Assembly: GCA_014378765.1 (NCBI GenBank)
Contig: JACMNA010000069.1
Coordinates: 1 to 64,000 of the forward strand
DNA: 64,000 nt
Reading direction: 5' to 3'
From: Bdellovibrio sp.
Lineage (GTDB): Bacteria > Bdellovibrionota > Bdellovibrionia > Bdellovibrionales > Bdellovibrionaceae
Shown: positions 40,441 to 49,403 of the stretch, one piece after another
Numbering within the stretch: the first letter of the stretch is position 1
Layout of the letters: each line of letters begins with the position of its first letter
Made by a program: the position numbers and the translations under genes
The notes under the pieces: model-generated
Databases searched by the model: none
The model's input: the letters and a program-made list of their open reading frames with translations, nothing else
Told to the model about the DNA's origin: nothing

Positions 40441-41153
40441 AAATAACCTTCCTCTCGGTACTGATTAATTTTATTTCTTAAAGTTCTAATTGAAATGCCA
40501 AGAATATCGGCCGCTTTCGTACGATTCTGGTGAGCGAAGTATAAAGTTTGCAAAATATATCTTCGCTCAATTTCATCTAGTTTCAGGCCGACCGTAAAAT
40601 CGAGACTTTTCGGGTTCAAGTTCAAATTAAGGTGACTCGGTTCGATCCATCCACGAGAATGCTCATCTGCCGCTAGTTGCAAAGCGGCTTCTAAAATAGA
40701 TTCAAATTCATAGAAATTACCGCTCCAATCATATTGACAGATCATTTCAACCGACTTTTCGGTTAATTTATAAACTGGCAAGTTGTGCATCAAACACAAC
40801 ACCTGCAGAAAAAATTTCGCAAGCTTTGGAATATCAGCTTTTCGATCGTTTAAAGTCGGCATCATAATGACTACGGCCGTCTCAAACAAAGGTTTAACTT
40901 GCGCCCATTGTAGTTTAGAAACCATATAAATCGCAGGTTGCGGCAGTGTCTTCATCTCGGGTGTGTAATCTAAGATTTCAACGGGTTGCGATTTAAATAT
41001 GGTTTTTCGAATGTGTTCGGCCATCGTCGATTTACCGCAGCCAACATCACCCACAATTACGAAATTTTTAAAAGGCATCTGCGTATTAAGATCTTGAAGA
41101 ATTAAAATCATTTGCTGGCTAGCAATTTCGATTGAGCCGAATTCGTAATTCAT
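40437..41153 (-). CDS. Truncated sigma-54 activator-like protein with Fis-type HTH
   Basis: A 238-aa protein. It keeps a P-loop ('GDVGCGKST', residues 35-43), a stretch like the arginine-finger region of NtrC-type activators ('MPTLNDRKADIPKLAKFF', cf. P-L-R-x-R-x-x-D-I), a lid-like segment ('YDWSGNFYEFESILEAAL', cf. 'WPGNIRELEN') and a C-terminal Fis helix-turn-helix ('RTKAADILGISIRTLRNKINQY'). It has no receiver domain, no GAFTGA loop and no Walker B, so it can hardly open sigma-54 promoters by itself. It could be an anti-activator, a DNA-binding partner of a full activator or a repressor. Second gene of the flagellar operon, coupled to both neighbours by 1-4 nt overlaps. Confidence 0.8.
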   Translation of the reverse strand: MNYEFGSIEIASQQMILILQDLNTQMPFKNFVIVGDVGCGKSTMAEHIRKTIFKSQPVEILDYTPEMKTLPQPAIYMVSKLQWAQVKPLFETAVVIMMPTLNDRKADIPKLAKFFLQVLCLMHNLPVYKLTEKSVEMICQYDWSGNFYEFESILEAALQLAADEHSRGWIEPSHLNLNLNPKSLDFTVGLKLDEIERRYILQTLYFAHQNRTKAADILGISIRTLRNKINQYREEGYL

Positions 41154-43933
41154 TATTGACCCTCTTCAACTTGAGACATAGCTGGAATGCGCTTGATATG
41201 TTTTTTGTAATCTTCATCCCACAAGGCCTGCTTAAGTTTTTCAGTCGAAAGCTTTTTCCAAATGTCACTGTCTGCACCTTTGATCTGTGACCAAGCTTGC
41301 TCGGCCTTTTTTATTTCACCATTCTTAAAATGCAGATTGCCAAGCAAATATTTTTCTTGGGCCATTGAGTGTTTCTCAGCAAATTTATTGATTAATTGCG
41401 ATAACACTTTGATGGCGTCCTCAGTTTTAGCCTGTCGAATTAAAAGTTCGGGGTAATCTTTTCCTAAAGTATGTAGCATCTGGGCTTCAGTTTCATTAGC
41501 TAACATAATATCAACCGCCCGTTGATAAGTACGAATGGCATCTGAAACATCATTTTTCTTTGTTTGCATTTCGGCTAAGCGAAGTAAGGCGGGCATTAAT
41601 AATTGGGCTTTGCCTTCCCACAACCGAGTTAACTCAGAAAGGTATCGAATTGAAGTTTCATAATCACCTTTTTGCTCATAAAGTTTAGAAGCTAATAAGA
41701 CGCGCTGTAACTGTTCGGTCTCAGGCAAACTTAAAGGATCTTGAATTTTCTCTAAGGCCTGATAAGCATCTTGAAAATTTTTATTTTCAAAGTGGCTAGC
41801 GGCAACCTTTAAATAAAGTTCATCGGTTGAGGGTAAATACTCATTAACTAAAGTGGCCTTTTCGCGCGGAGTTCCCTTCAGAGCCTCTATGCGAGAGAGT
41901 GTTTTATTAAATTTTTCAATCGATACATTGTAGGCGCCCGCGTTTTCATAGGCCAAGCCAATTAAATAATCGGTATCAATTCGATTTTGACCCTTCAGCC
42001 AGTTATCAGAATATCCGCGGTAAGTTTTTAAAACTTCTTTAAATTTTTGGTTATCAACCAAAAATTTTAGTTCATCGTTAATATTGCGTACAATACGTTG
42101 GGTGACTTGCTGGGCATCGGCCCTTAATGGATTTTGTTGATAAAATTTTGATAAAATTTTAATTGCCTGCGGATATTCTTTACGGCGGGCAAAACCATCA
42201 GATATCATAGCAATTTTAAACTGATCAACGTTTTGCAGTTCGCTGCTAACGGCCAACACGTCCATCTTTTTTAAAGTTTCATCAAGTTCATCTTTTTTCA
42301 TCGACTTCATACGCGCACTTAATAGATGCAAACGGGCCACAATTGTTTTCGGACTATCACCATAACGAAAGTGCGTTTCCAGGTAAGAGCCTACTGCTTT
42401 CGATTGATCGGCCCCCATAATATCTAAAAGTTCGCCCACGCGGGTCAATGCGTAAGGAGCAAACGCATGCGCCGGAAAAATTTGAACGAACTCCAATGCA
42501 GCCGCATGTGAGTCTCTATATTTTTTATCCCAAAAATAAGCTTCCATTTTATTAAAATGCAAACTTGGAAACATTTTTGCGACAACTCCATGCTTAACGA
42601 CCGCTTGCTCGTAGGCGCTTATAGCCTCGACGTATTTACGCGCATTAAAGTAAAAGTCACCACGTCGAACGGCTACCTCTGCAAGAATCACCGGATTCTT
42701 AGTTTCTTTTTCGACCAATGCCAATATTTTTAAAGCCTCGTCAACCTTGTTCATTTTTGAATAACAATGCGCTAAACCTAAGTAGGCATACTGTTTTGAA
42801 ATTTTATCGGCGTAACGTTTATTTTCAATGTGATAATTAAGGGCGCGGATGGCGCCCATGTAGTCTTGCTTTTCAACGGCATACATTCCGCTCAATAAGG
42901 AAGTTCTTTCGGCCAAAACCGAATCTGGATACTTTAGTAAAGTTTGACGATAGGCGTTTTGGGCCTGTTCAAAAAACGCCTCGTTTTTTTCGGCCTTCCA
43001 AAGTTCAAGGTACGCATCCGAAGTCATAAATGCAATTGATTCATTATATTCTGATTCGGGAAACTTATTTTTAAACCATTCGGCGGTTTGAATAAAAACT
43101 AAGTAGCGCTTTTTATCAAAGAGTGTCTTCAACAAGCGCGCCTGTTTATTTTCATCGTTATTCTTATGTGCAAATTCATAGACTGGTTTATTTTCTTTAA
43201 TCTTGTTCCAGAAAGAAAACTCAGATTCTAAAATTGGAAATTTTAAATAATAGTTATTTTGACTGCGAATAACAGACTCTTCATTAAAGTCCGTATCACG
43301 CATTGAAAAACGGGCAAATTTTGAGTCTCCACCATCGTAAAGCCCGGCCTTTAAAAAAAGTGAAGTTTCAACATCTGAACTTTTCGCGTCTATGTTAAGC
43401 ACGTCAAAATCAGCGGGCCGACGTGATTTGTTTGCTGTATCTTCAACTGCAGATTTTGGTGATGATGCCACTTTTTCTTTTTTTACCATCTTAGACTTTG
43501 GTACAGGCTTCTTAATAGCCTCAACGGTTGTATCGGCGGCGGGCGTGTCTGACAGATAAAAATCGACAATTAGTTTTGAGGGCTGATCGGTTAAGTAGTC
43601 GAAAGTTTCAACTTGAGCATTTTTTAGTACGAATTCGACTAGCCATTTGCCGTCAACCGATTGCGGAGTCACTTGAATAGATTTTACGAACGGATTTTCG
43701 ATATTTTTAATTTTATCAATAGCCTGCTGATCTAAAGACTTTACGTAAAGCTGAATCTTAGTTTGTGATTTATCTTTCACACGTTTGATGTCATAGTCCC
43801 AATTCTTTTGTCCAGTCAGCTCGAAATTAAAAGTTTCACCCTGTAAAGACACTAGACCTTTTAAGTCAGATGCTTGAGCTGTAATTGCATTTACAATGAG
43901 TGAAGCAATGGTAATTAAAAATATTTTTTTCAT
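41153..43933 (-). CDS. Large exported AMIN/TPR-repeat protein heading the flagellar operon
   Basis: A 926-aa protein with a signal peptide ('MKKIFLITIASLIVNAITAQA'). Residues about 25-130 form an AMIN-like beta domain ('KSIQVTPQSVDGKWLVEFVLKNAQVETFDYLTDQPSKLIVDFYL' pattern), which usually targets proteins to the cell wall or to envelope machines. A Lys/Ala/Ser linker follows, then from about residue 260 to the C-terminus many tetratricopeptide-type helix pairs ('AYLGLAHCYSKMNKVDEALKIL', 'RGDFYFNARKYVEAISAYEQAV', 'LYEQKGDYETSIRYLSEL'). First gene of the operon; probably a periplasmic scaffold for basal-body assembly through the wall (inference). Confidence 0.82.
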   Translation of the reverse strand: MKKIFLITIASLIVNAITAQASDLKGLVSLQGETFNFELTGQKNWDYDIKRVKDKSQTKIQLYVKSLDQQAIDKIKNIENPFVKSIQVTPQSVDGKWLVEFVLKNAQVETFDYLTDQPSKLIVDFYLSDTPAADTTVEAIKKPVPKSKMVKKEKVASSPKSAVEDTANKSRRPADFDVLNIDAKSSDVETSLFLKAGLYDGGDSKFARFSMRDTDFNEESVIRSQNNYYLKFPILESEFSFWNKIKENKPVYEFAHKNNDENKQARLLKTLFDKKRYLVFIQTAEWFKNKFPESEYNESIAFMTSDAYLELWKAEKNEAFFEQAQNAYRQTLLKYPDSVLAERTSLLSGMYAVEKQDYMGAIRALNYHIENKRYADKISKQYAYLGLAHCYSKMNKVDEALKILALVEKETKNPVILAEVAVRRGDFYFNARKYVEAISAYEQAVVKHGVVAKMFPSLHFNKMEAYFWDKKYRDSHAAALEFVQIFPAHAFAPYALTRVGELLDIMGADQSKAVGSYLETHFRYGDSPKTIVARLHLLSARMKSMKKDELDETLKKMDVLAVSSELQNVDQFKIAMISDGFARRKEYPQAIKILSKFYQQNPLRADAQQVTQRIVRNINDELKFLVDNQKFKEVLKTYRGYSDNWLKGQNRIDTDYLIGLAYENAGAYNVSIEKFNKTLSRIEALKGTPREKATLVNEYLPSTDELYLKVAASHFENKNFQDAYQALEKIQDPLSLPETEQLQRVLLASKLYEQKGDYETSIRYLSELTRLWEGKAQLLMPALLRLAEMQTKKNDVSDAIRTYQRAVDIMLANETEAQMLHTLGKDYPELLIRQAKTEDAIKVLSQLINKFAEKHSMAQEKYLLGNLHFKNGEIKKAEQAWSQIKGADSDIWKKLSTEKLKQALWDEDYKKHIKRIPAMSQVEEGQ

Positions 43934-44020
43934 CTATTTGTAACAAAAAGCATTTCAAATGCCATGTTTTTTAATCCTGGTTCGTTGTTATTTTCGAGGC
44001 TAGGAAATTTTGTCCAAAAT

Positions 44021-44041
44021 TTTTGGCTCGTCCTGCCAAAA
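44021..44041. other. Hairpin in the divergent region before the flagellar operon
   Basis: TTTTGGC (44021-44027) pairs with GCCAAAA (44035-44041) around TCGTCCT. It lies between the start of the flagellar operon (minus) and the lipoprotein gene of the MCE system (plus). It may be an operator for either. No convincing sigma-28 or sigma-54 promoter was found around it. Confidence 0.4.
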
Positions 44042-44109
44042 TGATGACAGCCCAACTCTGATTTAAATCTAGACTGAATGCACAATAAACAACATACTAA
44101 ATACACATC

Positions 44110-44610
44110 ATGAAAACACAACTTGCCGCTAGTCTTCTACTAATTACGTTTCCTATAATGATGGTCTCGTGCGTTTCCTCATTATTAAAAGAGGCTCCGC
44201 CTACTTTTTCTAAAGATATAAAATGGACTGAACCCATGACGCCGTTTAAAAAAATGAATACTTCTATTTACCCAACTTGGAAAAATAAGTCGACCGGTAA
44301 CGTGATTTCAATTGTCTCTGACTGTGGTGACCTTGCGGCCGACCAAAACCTGGGCTCATTTCACCAGCTCATTGAAGGTTCTGTTGAAAAATTTAAATTA
44401 GTTAAAGAGCAAAAAATCCTCTTTAAAAATAAGTCAGCCCTTATTCACCATTCACAGGGCGAACTAGACGGACAACCCATTGAAATTCAAGCCATGTCGT
44501 TTAAAAGAAAAAATTGCGGTTACGTTACTTCCCTGACCGGCAAAAAAGGTAATTTAGATCCCGACCGTAGAGCTTATAATCAGTTTAATGAAAGCCTTAA
44601 CTTTGAATGA
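44110..44610 (+). CDS. Lipoprotein linked to the MCE/Mla transporter
   Basis: A 166-aa lipoprotein: signal with lipobox 'MVSC' (Cys17). The mature part ('WTEPMTPFKKMNTSIYPTWKNKSTGNVISIVSDCGD', 'SALIHHSQGELDGQPIEIQAMSFKRKNCGYVTSLTG') is a small alpha/beta domain with two further Cys. Its stop overlaps the mlaE start (ATGA), so it is made with the transporter and may be its periplasmic or outer-membrane partner. Family not recognised. Confidence 0.78.
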   Translation: MKTQLAASLLLITFPIMMVSCVSSLLKEAPPTFSKDIKWTEPMTPFKKMNTSIYPTWKNKSTGNVISIVSDCGDLAADQNLGSFHQLIEGSVEKFKLVKEQKILFKNKSALIHHSQGELDGQPIEIQAMSFKRKNCGYVTSLTGKKGNLDPDRRAYNQFNESLNFE

Positions 44611-45398
44611 ATAATTTAATGGCGATTCCATTTAAAGAGTGGGCCGAAGACCAACTTTATTTTTTAGGTGGCTTGGGTTATCTTATTAAAGATTGCCTGA
44701 AAGAGGGTTTTAAAAAGCCTTACTATGGTTCCTTACTGATCGAACAAATTTATCAAGTAGGTTACCGATCTTTTCCATTAGTACTAGTCACTTCGGGTGC
44801 CATTGGCATGGTGATGGCGCTACAATTTGGTTACGGATTAGAAAAATTCGGTGGCAAACCCTATGTACCCCGGCTAGTGGCTTCAACAATCTTACGTGAG
44901 ATTGGACCCATGTTCACAAGCCTTATGTTTGCGGCGCGCGTGGGGGCCGGCATTGCCAGTGAAATTGGCTCGATGGTTGTGACTCAGCAAATTGATGCGA
45001 TCCGCGCATTGGGCACATCTCCCATTAAAAAAATTGTTATTCCTCGCGTGCTGGCCTGCTTGATCGTACTTCCGCTTTTGGCCGCTTTAGCGAATGTCAT
45101 TGGCAATTTAGGTGGGTTGGTCGTGGGTTCGGTTGAGTTAAATATCGATGCGCAATTTTATTTAAGACGCGTTTTAGAAACTTCTAATATTAAAGACTAC
45201 ATGTCAGGCTTTGGTAAAACTTTTTTCTTCGCTTTATTTATCGCCATACCTTCTTGCTATTTCGGTCTTAACGTTAAAAATGGCACGCAAGAAGTAGGCG
45301 TGGCCACACGGAAGGCCGTCGTGACCTCATCTTTACTTATTTTAGTGGGCGATTTCTTTTTAGCAAAAATATTTTGGATAATTGAAAAATGGCTGTAA
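44607..45398 (+). CDS. mlaE: MlaE-family lipid ABC transporter permease
   Basis: A 263-aa membrane protein with an amphipathic N-terminal helix and about five transmembrane helices. 'YQVGYRSFPLVLVTSGAIGMVMALQFGYGLEKFGG', 'LVASTILREIGPMFTSLMFAARVGAGIASEIGSMVVTQQIDAIRALG' and 'PRVLACLIVLPLLAALANVIGNLGG' are the MlaE/YrbE signatures. With MlaF and MlaD it moves phospholipid between inner and outer membrane. Its end overlaps mlaF by 10 nt. Confidence 0.93.
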   Translation: MNNLMAIPFKEWAEDQLYFLGGLGYLIKDCLKEGFKKPYYGSLLIEQIYQVGYRSFPLVLVTSGAIGMVMALQFGYGLEKFGGKPYVPRLVASTILREIGPMFTSLMFAARVGAGIASEIGSMVVTQQIDAIRALGTSPIKKIVIPRVLACLIVLPLLAALANVIGNLGGLVVGSVELNIDAQFYLRRVLETSNIKDYMSGFGKTFFFALFIAIPSCYFGLNVKNGTQEVGVATRKAVVTSSLLILVGDFFLAKIFWIIEKWL

Positions 45399-46120
45399 TT
45401 GAAGTTAAAAACTTTAAGAAAAGTTTCGGTAGCAAAGTCATTCATGAAGACGTTTCGTTTTACGTCAAAAAAGGCGAATGCCTTGGGTTAGTCGGCGGCT
45501 CGGGAACGGGTAAATCAGTTTTGCTTAGAAGCCTAATTGGATTAGAAAAGCCTGATTCAGGCTCGATCGAAATAAATGGCATTGAGGTTTCAAAGTATAA
45601 AGAGTCTCAATGGGTTCTATTAAGAAAAAAAGTAGCCTACGCATTTCAGGGTGGAGCTTTATTTGACTCGATGACGGTGGCGCAAAACTTGGCCTATCCG
45701 TTACGCGAACACAGTCATTTAACCTCGCACGAAATGAAATTAAGAATTGAATCACAATTGAATGATTTTGGATTGGCGGGAACTGAATTGCTTTACCCCA
45801 GCGAAATATCCGGCGGAATGCAAAAACGCGTGGGCCTTGCGCGCGCCATGATGTTAGAGCCCGAAGTCATTCTTTACGACGAGCCAACGGCGGGACTTGA
45901 CCCTTACAACACCAAGCGTATTCAAGAACTCATTTTGAATTTAAAACGGAAGGGCGTAACCGCCATATTAGTTACGCACGATATGCCGACGGCATTCGCG
46001 GTTTGCGATAAATTTGCTTTCTTAAAAGATAAAGTGATTAAAGAACAAGGAACCCCCGACCAGCTTAAAGGTAAACCTGATAGCTTGATTCAGCAGTTTA
46101 TTGAAGGAAATGTACTATGA
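45389..46120 (+). CDS. mlaF: MlaF-family lipid ABC transporter ATPase
   Basis: A 243-aa ATPase. Walker A 'GGSGTGKSVLLRSLIGLE', Q-loop 'YAFQGGALFDSMTVAQNL' (the MlaF hallmark), signature 'EISGGMQKRVGLARAM', Walker B 'VILYDEPTAGLDP', switch 'LVTHD'. Overlaps mlaE by 10 nt and mlaD by 4 nt. Confidence 0.94.
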   Translation: MAVIEVKNFKKSFGSKVIHEDVSFYVKKGECLGLVGGSGTGKSVLLRSLIGLEKPDSGSIEINGIEVSKYKESQWVLLRKKVAYAFQGGALFDSMTVAQNLAYPLREHSHLTSHEMKLRIESQLNDFGLAGTELLYPSEISGGMQKRVGLARAMMLEPEVILYDEPTAGLDPYNTKRIQELILNLKRKGVTAILVTHDMPTAFAVCDKFAFLKDKVIKEQGTPDQLKGKPDSLIQQFIEGNVL

Positions 46121-46884
46121 AACAAATTAAAGTAGGTGCTTTTTTATTGATTGGGCTTGTTGTTTTAATTGGCTCTATTTTTACCCTTGGTTCTAATAAG
46201 TCTATTTTTCAAGACATGATCGAAGTCAGAAGTTATTTCGATTCGGTGCAAGGCCTTAACTTGGGTGCCATCGTTTCGCTATCGGGACTAAAAGTGGGAA
46301 ACATCGAACGCATTACATTTGATGAAACCAAAAACTTAGTCGAAGTTGTTTGCCGCATTGATCACCAATACAAAACCAAAATCAAAAAAGACAGTCGCAT
46401 CGAAATACGCACGCAAGGCGCCCTGGGCGATAAATTTTTATATATCACGCCCGGCACGACGGCTTCAGACGCCATCGCTAACGGTGATGAGCTTAAAGCC
46501 GACTACGGAAATGACATTTTATCAATTCTTTCAAAGCGTGGAAATGAAAGCGAAAAATTATTCGATGCCATTGGGGACTTTCAAAAGCTAATTCACTCGA
46601 TCGTTGATCAAAATAAAATTCCAAATTTAATTACGCATTTAGATCAGGCCAGCAGCCACTTAGCTGAAGTCAGTGCCAGTTTAGAAAAAACGGTTAAAGC
46701 CGGCAGCCTGGATCGATCGCTTAATAAATTAGAAAATATTATTGATAAAGTAGACCGTGGCGATGGCACCCTAGGAGCTTTGATTAACGATCGCTCAATT
46801 CACGAACGTATTAAAAGTTTATTGGGTGCCGGTCAAAAAGATCAGCAGATTAAAAAGATTTTGAAATCTTCGGTTGAAGAGTAG
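46117..46884 (+). CDS. mlaD: MCE-domain lipid-binding protein MlaD-like
   Basis: A 255-aa protein anchored by one N-terminal membrane helix (about 6-24). The MCE domain (about 37-115) carries 'EVRSYFDSVQGLNLGAIVSLSGLKVGNIERITF' and 'DSRIEIRTQGALGDKFLYITPG'. A helical tail of about 110 residues follows ('LEKTVKAGSLDRSLNKLENIIDKVDRGDGTLGALINDRSIHERI'), longer than in E. coli MlaD and typical of single-MCE proteins that form longer periplasmic tubes. No mlaC, mlaB or mlaA homologue is adjacent. Confidence 0.9.
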   Translation: MKQIKVGAFLLIGLVVLIGSIFTLGSNKSIFQDMIEVRSYFDSVQGLNLGAIVSLSGLKVGNIERITFDETKNLVEVVCRIDHQYKTKIKKDSRIEIRTQGALGDKFLYITPGTTASDAIANGDELKADYGNDILSILSKRGNESEKLFDAIGDFQKLIHSIVDQNKIPNLITHLDQASSHLAEVSASLEKTVKAGSLDRSLNKLENIIDKVDRGDGTLGALINDRSIHERIKSLLGAGQKDQQIKKILKSSVEE

Positions 46885-46913
46885 ATCAAAATTCAGCCTA
46901 CTTCTTATTAAAA

Positions 46914-47294
46914 CTACTCTTTAAAAAACTTTTTTAAATTCTTTTTAAAATCTTCATTAGAAATTTCGGGCGTCATACGGCGGTCTAAAGTCAGGCGCAC
47001 ATCTTTAACAAAACCGGCTTGGTATTTTTGATTCACCTGATTCATGATCGGCTCAAGCATAAACGACATTTGGTGCATCCACACCGAGTTCTTAACCCAC
47101 AGCCACAAAGTTCCGCGATGATAGGCGATTGGCTCAGTGTTTTCGCCGACGGTTTTACCGACAATGTCTTTCCAATTCAGCCAGAGCTTCCAGCGCTTAT
47201 ACTGGTCAGAAACGGGGCCCGCTTTGTCTTCTAACAGCTTTTGTAAAACTTCGGCGCTGGTGTTGAATTTAGAGCGGTAATCTTTTTCCGACAT
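46914..47294 (-). CDS. DciA-like DUF721 protein
   Basis: A 126-aa protein with the DUF721 core: 'WLNWKDIVGKTVGENTEPIAYHRGTLWLWVKNSVWMHQMSFMLEPIMNQVNQKY', where W-x2-IVG, the rGxLxVxv strand and the W-x-x-x-L helix are the family signature. DciA proteins load the replicative helicase DnaB where DnaC is missing. The ATG at 47294 is preferred over an in-frame ATG at 47312 that adds a hydrophobic, Cys-rich extension. Divergent from trmFO with only 56 nt between the starts. Confidence 0.82.
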   Translation of the reverse strand: MSEKDYRSKFNTSAEVLQKLLEDKAGPVSDQYKRWKLWLNWKDIVGKTVGENTEPIAYHRGTLWLWVKNSVWMHQMSFMLEPIMNQVNQKYQAGFVKDVRLTLDRRMTPEISNEDFKKNLKKFFKE

Positions 47295-47350
47295 GCAAAA
47301 TAAGTAGCACAAAAACTTGCGTTTTTCGACAGGAAAGTCTACATCAGGGC

Positions 47351-48673
47351 ATGTCGAAATCTCCTCGTAAAATCACCGTCGTTGGTGCTGGCTTAGCCGG
47401 TAGTGAATGTGCGCTTCAGTTGGCCGATAAAGGTTTTGACGTCGTTCTTTACGAAATGCGCGGCGCTAAACCTACGCCTGCTCATAAAACAACAGATTTT
47501 GCAGAATTAGTTTGCTCAAATTCTTTCGGCAGTCTTTCTGAAGTTTCCGCTACGGGCCAATTAAAATGGGAGGCCGAACTATTAGGCTCGCATATTTTAA
47601 AAGCCGCGAAAGAACACGCCGTGCCCGCCGGCCAAGCGCTAGGAATCGACCGTGAACGTTTCGCCAAACATGTAACTGCAATGGTAGAAGCGCATCCAAA
47701 AATTCAAATTAAACGTGAAGCCGTTACGTCGCTTGAGCAACTTGAACGACCGACTGTGATTGCGACGGGTCCATTAACTGACGAGCCCTTAGCCCTTGAT
47801 TTACAAAAGCATTTTGGCGACGAGTTTCTTTATTTCTTCGATGCGATTGCGCCCATCATTGATGCCGATTCAATTAACACCGACATTGCGTGGAAAGCTG
47901 ATCGTTACGACAAAGGCACGCCTGATTACTACAACTGCCCGTTAGATAAAGAACAGTATTTTAAATTTATTGAAGAAATTAAAAACGCGCGAAAAATTGA
48001 ACCAAAACATTTCGAAACCACTGAATTTTTTGAAGGCTGCATGCCGATCGAAGTAATGGTTGACCGCGGTCCGCAAACTTTACGGTTTGGCCCGATGAAA
48101 CCGGTGGGCTTAACCAATCCCAAGACGGGGCGCTACCCATTTGCGGCCGTGCAGTTACGACAAGATAATAAAGAAGCCACCGCTTACAACATCGTTGGAT
48201 TTCAGACGCGCATGGCTTACGGTGAACAAACTAGAATTTTTAAGATGATTCCTGGTTTAGAGAATGCTGAATTTTTAAAGCTTGGCAGCATTCATCGCAA
48301 TATGTTCATTAATACGCCGAAGCGCTTGAATAAAGATTTATCAAGCAAATCTGACCCTTGGCTTTTTTTCGCCGGGCAAATTACGGGCGTTGAAGGTTAT
48401 TTTGAATCAACTTGTATCGGGCTTCTAGTAGCGGAATTTATCAAGCAAAAGTTGAACGATGAGGTTTTCTGTCCACCCCCGCGCGAGTCGGCGATGGGTT
48501 CTTTGCTTGAGGCAATTACTGATCCTTTCAAAGAAAAAAATTTTCAACCAACAAATATTAATTTTTCGTTGATTCCGCCGTGGCCTGAACCCATCAAAGA
48601 TAAAAAAGAAAAAAAACAGAAGCAAATTGAAAAAGCCCGAACGGTTTTAAGTGCGTGGCAAACTGAAATCTAA
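47351..48673 (+). CDS. trmFO: Folate/FAD-dependent tRNA (m5U54) methyltransferase
   Basis: A 440-aa flavoprotein that methylates U54 in the T-loop of tRNA using methylenetetrahydrofolate. 'ITVVGAGLAGSECALQLADKGFDVVLYEMR' binds FAD, 'FAELVCSNSFGS' holds the catalytic Cys, and 'GTPDYYNCPLDKEQYFKF', 'PQTLRFGPMKPVGL', 'GRYPFAAVQLRQDN' and 'FAGQITGVEGYFEST' are TrmFO-specific blocks. Full length. Its last 27 nt overlap the convergent tdk gene. Confidence 0.96.
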   Translation: MSKSPRKITVVGAGLAGSECALQLADKGFDVVLYEMRGAKPTPAHKTTDFAELVCSNSFGSLSEVSATGQLKWEAELLGSHILKAAKEHAVPAGQALGIDRERFAKHVTAMVEAHPKIQIKREAVTSLEQLERPTVIATGPLTDEPLALDLQKHFGDEFLYFFDAIAPIIDADSINTDIAWKADRYDKGTPDYYNCPLDKEQYFKFIEEIKNARKIEPKHFETTEFFEGCMPIEVMVDRGPQTLRFGPMKPVGLTNPKTGRYPFAAVQLRQDNKEATAYNIVGFQTRMAYGEQTRIFKMIPGLENAEFLKLGSIHRNMFINTPKRLNKDLSSKSDPWLFFAGQITGVEGYFESTCIGLLVAEFIKQKLNDEVFCPPPRESAMGSLLEAITDPFKEKNFQPTNINFSLIPPWPEPIKDKKEKKQKQIEKARTVLSAWQTEI

Positions 48674-49246
48674 TTTATTATCAGTGTGCATAATTTGTTG
48701 TTCAACGGTCGGAGTGAAATGCAATCGGCACCTGGCTTCATAAAAGTCTTGCGCTCCGACTTCAACTTGCGCATTTTCCGACCCACTCGTTTTTTGCGTG
48801 TAAGTGGCTAGCTGACCGCACGACATACAGATCGCGCGTTGTTTCGTTACATCTTCGGCAATGGCCATTAAAGTTGGAATGGGTTCGAACGGTTGCGCCT
48901 TCCAATCCATATCAAGTCCGGCAACAATCACGCGAATTCCGCGCGCCGCTAAATCACGACTGACCTTAACTAAATCCATTGAGAAAAATTGGCCTTCATC
49001 AAAGCCAACGACTTGCGTGCCCTCTTCGAGGTAATCCCAAATATCTAAAATACTTAGTAATGGTACTGCGTGCACTTGCGTTTGATCATGCGAAGTAACA
49101 TGAGTTTCGTGATAGCGCTGATCGATGGCCGGTTTAAAAACTTGAACTTTCATTTTTGCAAATTGCGCACGACGAATTCGACGAATTAATTCTTCGGTTT
49201 TTCCACTGTACATTGAGCCTGCGATGACTTCGATCCAACCTGACAT
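48647..49246 (-). CDS. tdk: Thymidine kinase
   Basis: A 199-aa type II thymidine kinase. P-loop 'GSMYSGKTEELIRRIRR' at residues 11-18, 'QVVGFDEGQFF' (Walker B and catalytic Glu), the lasso region 'DVTKQRAICMSCGQLATYTQK', and zinc ligands in 'CMSCG' and 'RCRLHF'. ATG 49246 is chosen because 'SGWIEVIAGSMYSGKT' starts there; an upstream ATG at 49327 would add 27 residues foreign to the family. It salvages thymidine, useful for a bacterium degrading prey DNA (inference). Confidence 0.95.
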   Translation of the reverse strand: MSGWIEVIAGSMYSGKTEELIRRIRRAQFAKMKVQVFKPAIDQRYHETHVTSHDQTQVHAVPLLSILDIWDYLEEGTQVVGFDEGQFFSMDLVKVSRDLAARGIRVIVAGLDMDWKAQPFEPIPTLMAIAEDVTKQRAICMSCGQLATYTQKTSGSENAQVEVGAQDFYEARCRLHFTPTVEQQIMHTDNKLDFSLPRT

Positions 49247-49403
49247 AGTGTGTATTATTGATAGGCTAAGGAGTTTTGTCCTTAAGAAAATTTTGCACGC
49301 CACGCGCAATTTTTGCCCTCTGAACACATAAAAACGATCTGATTATTTTTTGCACCGTTTTAGGATGACCAGGTTGTCTCATCTAGATAGAAGAGGGACC
49401 AAC

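Noticed and set aside
44021-44041. Possible sigma-54 promoter (TTGGCA...GCC on the minus strand) for the flagellar operon
   Set aside because: The GG and GC elements are 8 nt apart instead of 10; the similarity comes from a hairpin.
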